From Pseudomonas sp. DTU12.3 (lineage in GTDB: Bacteria; Pseudomonadota; Gammaproteobacteria; Pseudomonadales; Pseudomonadaceae): DNA of 64,000 nt. The notes beneath the pieces were generated by a model that saw only the letters and a program-made list of their open reading frames with translations, did not search any database and had not been told where the DNA came from. Where the stretch lies: assembly GCF_004124275.1 (NCBI RefSeq), contig NZ_CP027218.1, positions 1,367,501-1,431,500 of the forward strand, given 5' to 3'. The translations under genes and the position numbers were made by a program. Below are positions 1 through 8,235 of this stretch, piece after piece. Position 1 is the stretch's first letter; the number at the start of each line of letters is the position of its first letter.

Positions 1-1084
1 GCACGTCGGCCAGGCCGGCAGCGGCCATCGCGCACGCGGAACCGACTTCGCCCTGACAGCCGACTTCAGCACCGGAGATCGAGGCATTTTTCTTACAGAG
101 GATGCCGACGGCGGCTGCACCGAGGAAGAACGCGACGACATCATCGTCAGACGCGTCCGGATTGAATTTCATGTAGTAGTGCAGAACCGCCGGAATGATC
201 CCGGCGGCACCGTTGGTCGGCGCGGTGACCATGCGCCCGCCGGCCGCGTTCTCTTCGTTGACGGCGAGAGCGAACAGGTTGACCCATTCCATCGCCGACA
301 GCGTCGAGCTGATGACATTCGGCTTGCCGATTTCCAACAGGCTGCGATGCAACTTCGCCGCGCGACGCGGCACATTCAGACCTCCCGGCAGGATGCCTTC
401 ATGGCGCAAGCCCTGTTCGACGCATTCGCGCATCACCGACCAGATATGCAGCAGGCCCTGACGGATTTCCGCGTCGGAGCGCCACGCGCGCTCGTTGGCC
501 ATCATCAGCTCGGAGACGCGCAGGTTGTGCTGTTTGCACAGCGCCAGCAGTTGCGCGGCGCTGGAAAAATCGTACGGCAACACCACGTCACCGGCTGGCG
601 CGACACCGGATTCGGCTTCTGCCGCTTCGATGATGAAACCGCCGCCGACTGAATAGTAGGTTTGCTCGAACAGCTCGGCGGTTTCGCCGAAGGCGGTCAG
701 CGACATGGCGTTGGGGTGGTAGGGCAGGCTCTCGTCGAGCAGCAGGAGATCGCGCTGCCAGTCGAAGGCAATTTCTCTTTGCCCGGCGAGGCACAGTTGG
801 CCTGTCTCGCGCAGTTGCTGGATGCGTGGATCGATGGTCGACGGATCGATGCTGTCTGGCCATTCGCCCATCAGGCCCATGACTGTTGCGCGGTCGGTGG
901 CGTGACCGACACCGGTGGCTGACAACGAGCCGTACAAACGGATTTCGACACGACGCACATCGTTCAACAAATGCTGATCGATCAGCGCCTGGGCGAAGGT
1001 CGCGGCGGCACGCATCGGCCCGACGGTGTGGGAACTGGACGGACCGATGCCGACTTTGAATAGATCGAAAACACTGATAGCCAT
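1..1084 (-). CDS. sdaA: L-serine ammonia-lyase (L-serine dehydratase), 3' end cut by window edge
   Basis: Deaminates L-serine to pyruvate and ammonia using an oxygen-sensitive [4Fe-4S] cluster in the cytosol. About 361 codons are present out of a usual length near 458. The protein starts [20 protein letters not shown], with the SSSHT(V)GP phosphate/substrate motif typical of the beta-like N-terminal domain. The alpha domain contains [18 protein letters not shown] and the cluster-binding region running to the edge ([20 protein letters not shown]). It is transcribed away from the LysR gene that starts at 1220, so the 135-bp gap between them is a divergent promoter region. In pseudomonads a serine dehydratase beside a LysR gene is often near glycine-cleavage genes; those would lie beyond the left edge and are not visible. 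Identity is certain; the choice among sdaA paralogues is inference. Confidence 0.93.
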   Translation of the reverse strand, partial: MAISVFDLFKVGIGPSSSHTVGPMRAAATFAQALIDQHLLNDVRRVEIRLYGSLSATGVGHATDRATVMGLMGEWPDSIDPSTIDPRIQQLRETGQLCLAGQREIAFDWQRDLLLLDESLPYHPNAMSLTAFGETAELFEQTYYSVGGGFIIEAAEAESGVAPAGDVVLPYDFSSAAQLLALCKQHNLRVSELMMANERAWRSDAEIRQGLLHIWSVMRECVEQGLRHEGILPGGLNVPRRAAKLHRSLLEIGKPNVISSTLSAMEWVNLFALAVNEENAAGGRMVTAPTNGAAGIIPAVLHYYMKFNPDASDDDVVAFFLGAAAVGILCKKNASISGAEVGCQGEVGSACAMAAAGLADV

Positions 1085-1129
1085 GCTAAACCCTTACAAG
1101 CAATGGAGTAGGAATCGCTGCCATTTTTT

Positions 1130-1174
1130 GTAGGACAAGCGCAATGTCGGCGATACTGCCTACCTCGGTCCTAC
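1130..1174. promoter_or_regulatory. Inverted repeat in the sdaA/LysR divergent promoter
   Basis: GTAGGAC at 1130-1136 and GTCCTAC at 1168-1174 form a perfect 7-bp inverted repeat 31 bp apart, in the only gap between the divergent genes. It is a candidate binding site for the LysR regulator, but the arms are short and could be chance. Confidence 0.3.
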
Positions 1175-1219
1175 GTGACTAACGAAACTTTCTAAGTAAG
1201 CCTTTAGCAGGACTAAACG

Positions 1220-2167
1220 ATGAGTCGTCAATTGCATGCCCAGACTTACGTCTGGCTGCAGGTGTTTTCCTGTGCCGCGCGGCACCTGTCATTCACCCGT
1301 TGTGCAGAAGAGCTGCACATCACTCCCGGAGCGGTCAGCCAGCAGATCCGCCAACTGGAAGAGCGCCTCGGTTTTCGCCTGTTTCATCGGCGTGCCCGTG
1401 GCGTTGAACTGAGCGCAGAAGGCCAGCGGCTGGCGATCACGGTGAATGAGGCCTACGGCAGCATCGACGCTGAGTTGCGTCGCCTCGATGCGGGAATGAT
1501 CAGCGGGATTTTGCGCGTGCGCTCGATTCCATCGTTCCTCAGCAAATGGCTGACGCCGCGCTTGCCACGCCTGCAACAGCGTTATCCGGACATTCAGTTG
1601 CGCCTGGTCGCCGAGGACAGCAGCGTGCCGTTGCACGAGGGCGACTTTGATCTGGCGATCGATCTGAACGACGGCAGTTACCCGGGATTGTTATCCACAG
1701 CCTTGCTCGACGAGCAGATTTTCCCGGTGTGCGCGCCAAGCCTGTTGCGCGGGCGGCCACCGCTGCATGGCCCGGCGGACCTGGTGCATTTTCCGTTGCT
1801 GCACGACATCACCGCCTGGCGTGGCAGTTACGAATATGCCGAGTGGGAGTTTTATTTGCATGCGATCGGCTTTGAAGGCGCCGACGTACGGCGCGGGCAC
1901 ACCTTCAACCGCAATCACCTGACCATCGAAGCGGCGATTGCCGGGATGGGCGTGGCGATTGCCCGGCGCACGTTGCTCAACGATGAGCTGGAGCGCGGCA
2001 CCCTGATCGTGCCGTTCGGCCTGTCGGTGCCCAACCATAAACGTTACGTGTTGCTGTACGCACCAGGGGCGTTGAGCCATCCGGGCGTGCGTGCGGTGCA
2101 TGATTGGCTGGTCGAAGAGGCGGGGATTTTTCGCGGTTTGCACCCGTTGAATGACGGGCAATTGTGA
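1220..2167 (+). CDS. LysR-family transcriptional regulator, GcvA/DsdC-like
   Basis: A 315-residue LysR regulator. The N-terminal winged helix-turn-helix (about residues 9-68) contains the family signature FTRCAEELHITPGAVSQQIR followed by LEERLGFRLFHRRARGVELS. The rest is the LysR substrate-binding domain (type 2 periplasmic-like fold), with the usual late segment IEAAIAGMGVAIARRTLL. It is divergent from sdaA across a 135-bp gap, so control of serine deamination is the natural guess; the effector is unknown. The start at ATG 1220 keeps the usual short leader before the HTH. Length and architecture are normal for the family. Confidence 0.88.
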   Translation: MSRQLHAQTYVWLQVFSCAARHLSFTRCAEELHITPGAVSQQIRQLEERLGFRLFHRRARGVELSAEGQRLAITVNEAYGSIDAELRRLDAGMISGILRVRSIPSFLSKWLTPRLPRLQQRYPDIQLRLVAEDSSVPLHEGDFDLAIDLNDGSYPGLLSTALLDEQIFPVCAPSLLRGRPPLHGPADLVHFPLLHDITAWRGSYEYAEWEFYLHAIGFEGADVRRGHTFNRNHLTIEAAIAGMGVAIARRTLLNDELERGTLIVPFGLSVPNHKRYVLLYAPGALSHPGVRAVHDWLVEEAGIFRGLHPLNDGQL

Positions 2168-2368
2168 GCAGATTTTGCCGGGTTGCGAGGCGACCCAACT
2201 CCCGACCTTACCAGCGCTTTGCTCGGTTGTCCGACTTTTTTTGCGAATGAATATTTATCTTTTTCCAGGGGTTGAAATGTTCGCCGGTCGGGCCGATTGT
2301 TGTAACCAGGAGGTCAGGAAATTCAACTCAAGGCCTCTCACGAGCTAGCTGAAATAAGGGATGGAACT

Positions 2369-2776
2369 ATGCAAATCCAAGTCAACAGCGATAACCATGT
2401 TCAAGGCAGTAAACGACTGGAGGAGTGGGTACGTACAACCATTGAGAGCACGCTCGACCGTTATGAAGAAGACCTGACCCGTGTCGAAGTCCACCTGAGC
2501 GACGAGAACGGCGAGAAACCAGGTCCCCATGACATGCGCTGCCAGCTGGAAGCGCGGCCAAAAGGCCATCAACCGATTTCCGTCACCCATAAAGCCGATT
2601 CGCTGGAACAGGCAATCGATGGCGCAGCCGAAAAACTCGAGCACGCGCTGGAGCATCTGTTCGGCAAACTGCGAGGTAAACCACGCGCCGCTGTGGTGCC
2701 ATTCACGGGCAAAGCCAACGACAAGCTGCTCGCTGAAGAGTTTGATGAGAATGAGCAGGCAGCTATCAACAGTTGA
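2369..2776 (+). CDS. HPF/RaiA-family ribosome-associated protein
   Basis: A 135-residue protein of the sigma-54 modulation / S30AE family (HPF/RaiA). It begins MQIQVNSDN and has the family's beta-alpha-beta pattern, with the acidic stretch VEVHLSDENGEKPGPHDMRC and a second half (ITHKADSLEQAIDGAAEKLEHAL-type amphipathic helix). Family members bind the 30S decoding centre and inactivate or protect ribosomes in stationary phase or stress. There is no long C-terminal dimerisation domain, so it is a short-type member; the tail FDENEQAAINS is acidic. It is monocistronic and followed 31 bp later by a strong hairpin terminator. The exact paralogue cannot be assigned. Confidence 0.8.
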   Translation: MQIQVNSDNHVQGSKRLEEWVRTTIESTLDRYEEDLTRVEVHLSDENGEKPGPHDMRCQLEARPKGHQPISVTHKADSLEQAIDGAAEKLEHALEHLFGKLRGKPRAAVVPFTGKANDKLLAEEFDENEQAAINS

Positions 2777-2806
2777 TGCGCTGATTATTTAATTCACCCA
2801 ATGAGA

Positions 2807-2838
2807 ACGGGCCTGCGAATGCAGGCCCGTTTTTGTTT
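2807..2838 (+). terminator. Rho-independent terminator of the HPF-like gene
   Basis: ACGGGCCTGC at 2807-2816 and GCAGGCCCGT at 2821-2830 pair perfectly around a GAAT tetraloop, followed by TTTTGTTT. It lies 31 bp after the stop codon. Confidence 0.9.
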
Positions 2839-2873
2839 CTGTGGCGGTTATTGCGCAGAGCATGAATGGGCTG

Positions 2874-3138
2874 CCCCTCACCCCAGCCCTCTCCCTGCGT
2901 GAGAGGGGGCCGACCAAGTCGTATTGCGAGGTACATCGACCTGAAAGACCGGGTCGATTATGGATTCGGTAAGGCATAATCAGGTCGGAAGACCGAGTCG
3001 ATTATGGATTCGGTAAGGCAGAATCAGGTCGGAAGACCGAGTCGATTATGGATTCGGTAAGGCACTTTCAGGTCGATGTATTTCTCAAGCATCCCGCAAT
3101 CAGTTCCCTCTCCCTGTGGGAGAGGGTTAGGGTGAGGG
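2874..3138. repeat. Long intergenic repeat, copy 1, with internal 44-bp tandem repeats
   Basis: The copy is bounded by near-perfect terminal inverted repeats: CCCTCACCCCAG with CCCTCTCCC on the left, and GGGAGAGGG with TTAGGGTGAGGG on the right (19 of 21 bp match when the right end is reverse-complemented). Each end can also form its own CCCTCTCCC/GGGAGAGGG-type hairpin. Inside, a 44-bp unit containing GTCGATTATGGATTCGGTAA occurs three times (at 2953, 2997 and 3041). The right end supplies the TAA stop codon of the DUF559 gene at 3127. Three further family copies lie at 3553, 19304 and 38813. Confidence 0.85.
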
Positions 3139-3495
3139 CAGCCTTCGAGTTGCCGCAATTTGTATGATCTGCTCCAGTACGTCATCCATCTGCTGAAGTA
3201 TTTCCAGATTGCTGAAACGGAAGACCTGAATGCCTTGCTGATACAGGTGATTTGTTCGGCGCTGGTCGTATATCAATCCCGACGCTTCATAGTGCTGACC
3301 ACCATCCAGTTCAATCGCCAATTTCAGCTCGGCACAGTAGAAATCCAGCACGTAGGGCGGACAGGGAAACTGCCGACGAAATTTCAGATTGGCGATCTGG
3401 CGGGCGCGAAGCTTTTGCCAGAGCAGGTATTCACAGTCGGTTTGCTGAACGCGTAACTGGCGGGCGAATTGGGCGAGGGTGGGGCGATTTTGCAT
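3127..3495 (-). CDS. DUF559 endonuclease-domain protein (Vsr/restriction-like fold)
   Basis: A 122-residue protein consisting of one DUF559 domain, a small family of predicted nucleases related to very-short-patch repair and PD-(D/E)XK folds. Visible family motifs are LLWQKLRARQIANLKFRRQ, FYCAELKLAIELDGGQHYE, the D..R pair in YDQRRTNHLYQQGIQVFRF and the closing FSNLEIL. It probably cleaves or nicks DNA; the substrate is unknown. The gene sits exactly between two copies of a long repeat (2874-3138 and 3553-3801), and its last codons and stop (PSP-stop) are encoded by the end of the first copy. ATG at 3495. It could be the mobility enzyme of the repeat, a repair nuclease, or a passenger. Confidence 0.82.
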   Translation of the reverse strand: MQNRPTLAQFARQLRVQQTDCEYLLWQKLRARQIANLKFRRQFPCPPYVLDFYCAELKLAIELDGGQHYEASGLIYDQRRTNHLYQQGIQVFRFSNLEILQQMDDVLEQIIQIAATRRLPSP

Positions 3496-3552
3496 GCTTC
3501 ACGATCCTTGTGAAGTTGATTTGAAGTTTTACTGTAGACCATGACCTGCTGA

Positions 3553-3801
3553 CCCTCACCCCAGCCCTCTCCCGTAGGGAGAGGGGGCCGACCGAGGTGT
3601 CTTGCGGGGTACATCGACCTGAAAAACCGTATCCATTATGTATTCGGCAAAGCAGCTACACGTCTAGTCGATTATGTATTCGGCAAAGCAGCTTCAGGTT
3701 CAAACGATTATGGATTGCGCACTGCACGTTCAGGTCTACGGAGATCATGAGCATCCCCCAATCAGTCCCCTCTCCCTCCGGGAGAGGGTTAGGGTGAGGG
3801 G
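3553..3801. repeat. Long intergenic repeat, copy 2
   Basis: Same ends as copy 1: left CCCTCACCCCAG...CCCTCTCCC with hairpin partner GGGAGAGGG, right CCCTCTCCCTCCGGGAGAGG then TTAGGGTGAGGGG. The interior has degenerate tandem units containing ATTATGTATTCGGCAAAGCA at about 3635 and 3671, and a third decayed unit near 3705. The right end stops 11 bp before the fecA stop codon. With copy 1 it brackets the DUF559 gene; both copies point the same way. Confidence 0.83.
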
Positions 3802-3812
3802 CTTTTTAATCC

Positions 3813-6146
3813 TCAGAACGCTACCGATGTCTGCACATAAACCGTGCGCGGTTCACCGACATACTTGCCCTTGTTGTTGTCATCAAACGAGCGTGTGAAG
3901 TACTGCGTGTTGAAGATGTTCTTCACGCCCACCGCCACATTCAGATCCGACAATTGCGGGCCGAAGTCATAACCGGCGCGGCTGCTGAACAGCATGTAAC
4001 CGGGGATCTTGCCGGTGCTGCCATCGGCGCTTTCTTTCGTGGTGTTGGCGTTGTCGGCGAACTGCTCGCTCTGGAAGCTGCTGTCCAGATTGAGTTTCCA
4101 TGGCCCTTCGGTGTAACCCACGCCAACCGTGCCTTTGTGCTTCGACGAGAACGGTACGCGGTTGCCTTTGTTCGGGCCGTCTTCGCGAATGCTCGCATCG
4201 ACGTACGCGTAAGTGGCGTAGACATCAAAACCGGCCAGCGCCGGGCTCAAGTCATCCAGCGCATAGTTGACGCTGGTCTCGATGCCCTGATGGCGGGTTT
4301 CGCCACGGGCGATCACCGAATCGTTGGTCTGATTGCTTTCGTACTGGTTGTCGAAGTTGATCAGGAACGCGCCGATCTCCGCGCGCAACGCGCCGTTGTC
4401 ATAACGCGTGCCGAGTTCCCAGGTGCGGGCCTTCTCCGGTTTCACTTCGCCGCTGCTCACCCGGTTGGGCATCTGGCTGTACTGCACGCTGCCGAACGAG
4501 CCTTCGGTGTTGGCGTACAAATTCCAGCTGTCGGTCAGGTGGTAGAGCACGTTCAACGCCGGCAGCGCGGTGTTGTAGTCACCTTTGTATTTGACGTCGG
4601 TGAGGTTGTTGGTCTGCTGCGAGTCGATCATCTCGTAGCGCACGCCCGGGGTGATCGTCCATTTGCCGATGTCGATGCGGTCGTCGACGAAGAACGCATT
4701 GGCCTCGGTGCCGCCACGGGTGTCGCGGTCGTTGCGGCTGTTGGTGGTCGGGTATTCGTTGCTGTTGATCGGCGTGCGATAACGCAGTTCGTGGCCGGCC
4801 TCGTTGATGTAGCGGTAGCCGACGCCGACTTCATGGCTGGTCGGGCCGAGGTCGAAGCCTTGGGCGAAACGGGTTTCCAGACCGCGCACCCAATACTCGC
4901 GCGGCGACAGCGAAAGGAAGGTGCCCTGATCGAGATATCCGCTGCGCAGGGTCTTGGTGAAAAAGGTGTTGGCGGTGAATTCGCGGCGATCTTCCTGATA
5001 GCGATAGCCGAAGTTGAACATCGTCCGGCGACCCCAGAACTGATCTTTCGGGCGCGTTGACTGATACGGATCGGCATCGTAATCGGCGACGTTGAGGCCA
5101 CCGGGCATGTCGGCCTTGCCCTCGTAATACTGGGCCATGGCGTTGAAGCTGTTGGCTTCGTCGAGCTGATATTTGCCCTTGACGATCAGGTCGTCGATCT
5201 CGGTGTCGCTGTGTTCACGCCAGTCACCGCCACGCGTGCCGGAGTAAAGCAGGGCGCCGCCGAGACCGTTGGCATTGGTGCCGCCGGCCAACAGGTTGGC
5301 GCTGGTCTTGAAGCCGTCATGGCTCGACGATGGGCTGGTTTCGGTCTGGAAGCCGCCCTTGACCGTTGGTTCGTCAGGAATCGCCCGGGTCACGAAGTTG
5401 ACCACACCGCCGACGTTCTGCGGGCCGTAGCGCACCGCGCCGCCACCGCGTACGACGTCGACGGCGTCCATGTTGCCCATGCTGATCGGCGCGAATGACA
5501 ACTGCGGCTGACCATACGGTGCGAACGGCACCGGGATGCCGTCCATCAATACCGTCGAGCGTGCAGCCAGACGCGGGTTCAAACCACGAATGCCGAAGTT
5601 CAGCGCCATGTCGTGGCTACCGGTGCCGTTGTTTTCCGGCGCGTTGACCCCGGGGATGCGGTTGAGCACATCGCGGGCCTGGGTCGCGCCCTGGCGTTCG
5701 AATTCTTCGCGGCGGATCACGTCACGGGCACCGGGATGTTCGAAGACATTGATCTGCGCCGCGTCGCCGAGCCAGTCACCGACGACTTTCGAGGTGTCCA
5801 GCTCCAGTGCGGCATCGCCCGCCGATTGCAGGCTGAAAGCGTTATTGCCCTCGGCGCGTGCTTGCAGGCCGGTGCCTTCGAGCAATGCATTCAAGCCCTG
5901 CTCGGGCGTGTAGCTGCCTTCCAGGCCACGGCTTTGCACACCGCTGGTGACTTGCGAGCCAAAAGAAATCAGCACGCCCGCTTCCCGGCCAAACTGGTTG
6001 AGGGCATTTTCCAGCGACGCTGGCGCGATGTGATAAGCCTTGGCGTCGGCGGCCAGTGCGACGGGCAGGGCGCTGAAACTCAGGCTGGCGCCGAGGACAA
6101 GATTGCGCAGGCTGCGGGCCAGCGGCGTGAGGCGGGTGGGGTGCAT
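3813..6146 (-). CDS. fecA: TonB-dependent Fe(III)-dicitrate-type receptor with signalling domain
   Basis: Outer-membrane ferric siderophore/citrate receptor of 777 residues. The precursor begins MHPTRLTPLARSLRNLVLGA, with a signal peptide cleaved after ALA. It continues with an STN signalling domain (YHIAPASLENALNQFGREAG..), a plug domain (DVLNRIPGVNAPENNGTGSH, VDVVRGGGAVRYGPQNVGGV, as in E. coli FecA) and a 22-strand barrel ending in the aromatic TSVAF. The STN domain passes the ligand signal to the FecR anti-sigma encoded just upstream. I chose ATG 6146, preceded by AGGA, instead of an upstream GTG at 6194. The gene follows fecI-fecR on the same strand and ends 11 bp from a long repeat. FecA-type assignment is firm; citrate as ligand is inferred from similarity. 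Confidence 0.88.
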   Translation of the reverse strand: MHPTRLTPLARSLRNLVLGASLSFSALPVALAADAKAYHIAPASLENALNQFGREAGVLISFGSQVTSGVQSRGLEGSYTPEQGLNALLEGTGLQARAEGNNAFSLQSAGDAALELDTSKVVGDWLGDAAQINVFEHPGARDVIRREEFERQGATQARDVLNRIPGVNAPENNGTGSHDMALNFGIRGLNPRLAARSTVLMDGIPVPFAPYGQPQLSFAPISMGNMDAVDVVRGGGAVRYGPQNVGGVVNFVTRAIPDEPTVKGGFQTETSPSSSHDGFKTSANLLAGGTNANGLGGALLYSGTRGGDWREHSDTEIDDLIVKGKYQLDEANSFNAMAQYYEGKADMPGGLNVADYDADPYQSTRPKDQFWGRRTMFNFGYRYQEDRREFTANTFFTKTLRSGYLDQGTFLSLSPREYWVRGLETRFAQGFDLGPTSHEVGVGYRYINEAGHELRYRTPINSNEYPTTNSRNDRDTRGGTEANAFFVDDRIDIGKWTITPGVRYEMIDSQQTNNLTDVKYKGDYNTALPALNVLYHLTDSWNLYANTEGSFGSVQYSQMPNRVSSGEVKPEKARTWELGTRYDNGALRAEIGAFLINFDNQYESNQTNDSVIARGETRHQGIETSVNYALDDLSPALAGFDVYATYAYVDASIREDGPNKGNRVPFSSKHKGTVGVGYTEGPWKLNLDSSFQSEQFADNANTTKESADGSTGKIPGYMLFSSRAGYDFGPQLSDLNVAVGVKNIFNTQYFTRSFDDNNKGKYVGEPRTVYVQTSVAF

Positions 6147-6231
6147 GTCGGATCCTGAGAAGGTTGAATCAAGGGGGCTTTCCTTCTCTGTCACGCCAGA
6201 TCTGAAAAACGGCTCATTTATTTTTCAGGAC

Positions 6232-6316
6232 CAAAAGATCGCAGCCTGCGGCAGCTCCGACATTTGGAATGCATATCTCCTGTAGGAGCTGCCGAAGGCT
6301 GTGATCCTTTGATCTT
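6232..6316. repeat. REP-type palindrome pair (type A)
   Basis: Inverted pair of AAAAGATCGCAGCCTGCGGC / CTGTAGGAGCTGCCGAAGG elements facing each other between fecR and fecA. It can fold into a long hairpin and may attenuate readthrough from fecIR into fecA. Confidence 0.85.
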
Positions 6317-6321
6317 GCTCC

Positions 6322-7254
6322 TTAAACCCGCGCCTCAACGGTCACCCAATAACGGGTAAGCCGCTTCACCTTGACCGGCAAACTGATTTCCAGCAGATCG
6401 AGAATCCGCTCGCTGTCGTCCAGCGGATACGTCCCGGAGATCAACAGGTCGGCAACTTTGCTGTCGCACTTGAGCTGCCCGCGACGATAGCGGCCAAGCT
6501 CATCAAGGAAGTCGCCCAGACGCATATGCGCCGCCACCAGCATGCCGTCGGCCCAGGAGCCGCTGTTGGCGTCCAGAGGACTGGCTGCGCTGACCGAGGT
6601 GGTGCTGAAGCTCAATTGACGAGCGACCGGCAGCAGCATCGGCGTGCGACCGGCAATGCTCAGTTCGACCCGGCCTTCAAACAGCGCAACCTGCGTGCGA
6701 TCAGCAAACTGACGCACATTGAGACGGGCGCCTTGGGTTTTCAGCAGGCCTTGTGCGGTACGTACTTCGAATGCTTGCGAGGCAGTCAGAAGAATTTCGC
6801 CTTCGAGCAAACGGATCAAACCCTGATCGACACGTACATCCGCCGCACTGGCGGTGTTCAGTTGCAACTGATTGCCCGCGCCCAAGGCCACTTTGCGCCG
6901 CTGACCGATCGGGCTGCGGTAATCGGCGAGCAACGACGGCAGTGGATTGTGCTCGCGCATGCCCCAGGTCGCCGCGCTGCCGGCCCCGAGAATCAGCAGC
7001 AGCTTGAGTGCCTGGCGGCGGCTGGCGGACTTCGGCCCGTTCAGCGCCGCATGCGCCAGCGGCGAAGACACACCGCGCAAACGCTGGTTGACCCGTTGAA
7101 TGTGTTCCCACGCCCGACGATGTTCGCTGTGCGCATCCAGCCATTGTTGCCAGGCGTGTTGCTGACGCGGATTGAGCGCGCCTTGCTGCATTTCCATCAG
7201 CCAATGCACCGCCTGCTCGGCGACTTGTGCGCAGAAATCCGGCGCGCGGTTCAT
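6322..7254 (-). CDS. fecR: FecR-family anti-sigma / sigma regulator
   Basis: A 310-residue inner-membrane regulator that holds or activates its ECF sigma factor depending on receptor occupancy. The N-terminal cytoplasmic DUF4880-type segment carries the conserved tryptophans (AVHWLMEMQQGAL, WQQWLDAHSEHRRAWEHI). A single membrane segment lies near residues 85-101 (LKLLLILGAGSAATWGM), then the periplasmic FecR domain (RKVALGAGNQLQLNTASAAD, IRLLEGEILLTAS) and the C-terminal domain that contacts the receptor STN domain. The start ATG at 7254 overlaps the fecI stop (ATGA), indicating translational coupling. The frame is open far upstream, but the family N-terminus begins at MNRAPDF. Confidence 0.88.
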   Translation of the reverse strand: MNRAPDFCAQVAEQAVHWLMEMQQGALNPRQQHAWQQWLDAHSEHRRAWEHIQRVNQRLRGVSSPLAHAALNGPKSASRRQALKLLLILGAGSAATWGMREHNPLPSLLADYRSPIGQRRKVALGAGNQLQLNTASAADVRVDQGLIRLLEGEILLTASQAFEVRTAQGLLKTQGARLNVRQFADRTQVALFEGRVELSIAGRTPMLLPVARQLSFSTTSVSAASPLDANSGSWADGMLVAAHMRLGDFLDELGRYRRGQLKCDSKVADLLISGTYPLDDSERILDLLEISLPVKVKRLTRYWVTVEARV

Positions 7255-7739
7255 AGCGCGAAATAGCAGCGCATTGCCGCTTTGTTCAGATGACGTTTGA
7301 CCGTGGCCACGGAGATGCCGATTTCGGCGGCGATCTGTGGATAGGTCAGGCCATCGATCTGTGCCAGCAGAAACGCGCGTTTGACCTGACGCGGCAAGCC
7401 GTCGAGCAATTGATCCAGCTCCATCAGGGTTTGCAGGATGATCGCTTTGTCTTCTTCGGACGGCGCGAGCATTTCCGGCATCTGCGCGAGGGTATCGAGG
7501 TAAGCGCGTTCGAGGTCCTGGCGGCGGTAATGGTTGAACAACACGCGTTTGGCCAACGTCGTGAGGAACGCCCGCGGCTCGATGATCAACGGCGCTTCGC
7601 GGGCCGTCAGCACTTTGATGAAGGTGTCCTGCGCCAGATCCGCCGCGCTGTGCGGGCAGCCGAGTTTGCGCCGCAGCCAGCCGGTGAGCCAGCTGTGGTG
7701 GGCTTGATAAAGCGCTTCGACGGGATGGGCGGACGGCAA
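7251..7739 (-). CDS. fecI: FecI-type ECF sigma factor
   Basis: Group IV sigma factor of about 162 residues that directs RNA polymerase to the fecA promoter. Region 2 is VEALYQAHHSWLTGWLRRKL..AADLAQDTFIKVL and region 4 is LDGLPRQVKRAFLLAQIDGL..YPQIAAEIGISVATVKRHL. The start is uncertain: no ATG fits. I prefer TTG at 7739 because GGAG lies 8 nt upstream and the product then matches family length; an upstream TTG at 7835 would add 32 residues without homologous character. It overlaps fecR by 4 nt. A Fur-box-like sequence lies about 115 bp upstream (7853-7879), consistent with iron repression. Confidence 0.85.
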   Translation of the reverse strand: MPSAHPVEALYQAHHSWLTGWLRRKLGCPHSAADLAQDTFIKVLTAREAPLIIEPRAFLTTLAKRVLFNHYRRQDLERAYLDTLAQMPEMLAPSEEDKAIILQTLMELDQLLDGLPRQVKRAFLLAQIDGLTYPQIAAEIGISVATVKRHLNKAAMRCYFAL

Positions 7740-7852
7740 CGGTATTACTCCGGGCGCTTTCTTTAGCGGGTAAAGAGCATGCGTTAGAGAACAAGAACTG
7801 TTCGCATTGTAGGCGGCGATGATCCTCGCCGGCAATCAGATGCTTTTGCGTA

Positions 7853-7879
7853 TGAGAATATTTATCATTAATATTGCTC
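7853..7879. promoter_or_regulatory. Fur-box-like site between the two iron systems
   Basis: GAGAATATTTATCATTAAT (starting at 7854) matches 13 of 19 positions of the classical Fur consensus GATAATGATAATCATTATC and is embedded in the dyad AATATT-TATCATT-AATATT. It lies between divergent fecI and the DUF3649/PepSY operon, so one site could repress both directions under iron sufficiency. Confidence 0.55.
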
Positions 7880-7929
7880 GTCTGTTGGTTCGGCTTGTCG
7901 GCCGGACGATTCCGTTTCAGGGTCGAAAC

Positions 7930-8235
7930 ATGAAAGGCAAACTCGCGACACTTCCCATGTCCTATCGTCTGGCCGTCACCTCGCGGGTGCTGGCGGCAGT
8001 GTTTGGCGGCTATCTGGTCGCGGCGCTGGCCAGCGTCACCCTGACAATGTGGCTGCCACTGAGCCGCGCCGAAGCCGTGGTGACCGGCATGACCATTTCC
8101 TTTCTGGTCTATCTGGTGGCGGTGCTGTGGTGCTTCGCCTGCCGCACGGCGTGGTCGGCGTGGGTTGGCTTGCTGGTGCCGAGCGTGATTCTGGCGACCG
8201 TTTCCGGCGCTGCACGCGGGTTGGGTTTTGCATGA
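7930..8235 (+). CDS. DUF3649 membrane protein
   Basis: A 101-residue inner-membrane protein of the DUF3649 family, found almost only beside PepSY-type iron-uptake membrane proteins. Three hydrophobic segments are visible: VLAAVFGGYLVAALASVTLTMW, AVVTGMTISFLVYLVAVLWCF and WVGLLVPSVILATVSGAA. The start is MKGKLATLP at 7930, although the frame is open further upstream into the Fur-box region. The stop overlaps the next gene's ATG (ATGA). It is the first gene of a probable iron-regulated operon; the molecular role is unknown but a part in siderophore reduction or release with the PepSY protein is plausible. Confidence 0.8.
   Translation: MKGKLATLPMSYRLAVTSRVLAAVFGGYLVAALASVTLTMWLPLSRAEAVVTGMTISFLVYLVAVLWCFACRTAWSAWVGLLVPSVILATVSGAARGLGFA

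Noticed and set aside
2151..2348. Possible small plus-strand gene after the LysR gene
   Set aside because: It overlaps the LysR 3' end out of frame and reads without family resemblance through a promoter-like AT-rich gap.
2940..3084. Possible CRISPR array (three regular repeats)
   Set aside because: The 44-bp units are contiguous with no unique spacers and belong to a repeat family with inverted ends; no cas genes are present.
3127..3495. DUF559 protein as part of a toxin-antitoxin or restriction system
   Set aside because: No methyltransferase, specificity subunit or small antitoxin gene lies nearby; only repeats flank it.
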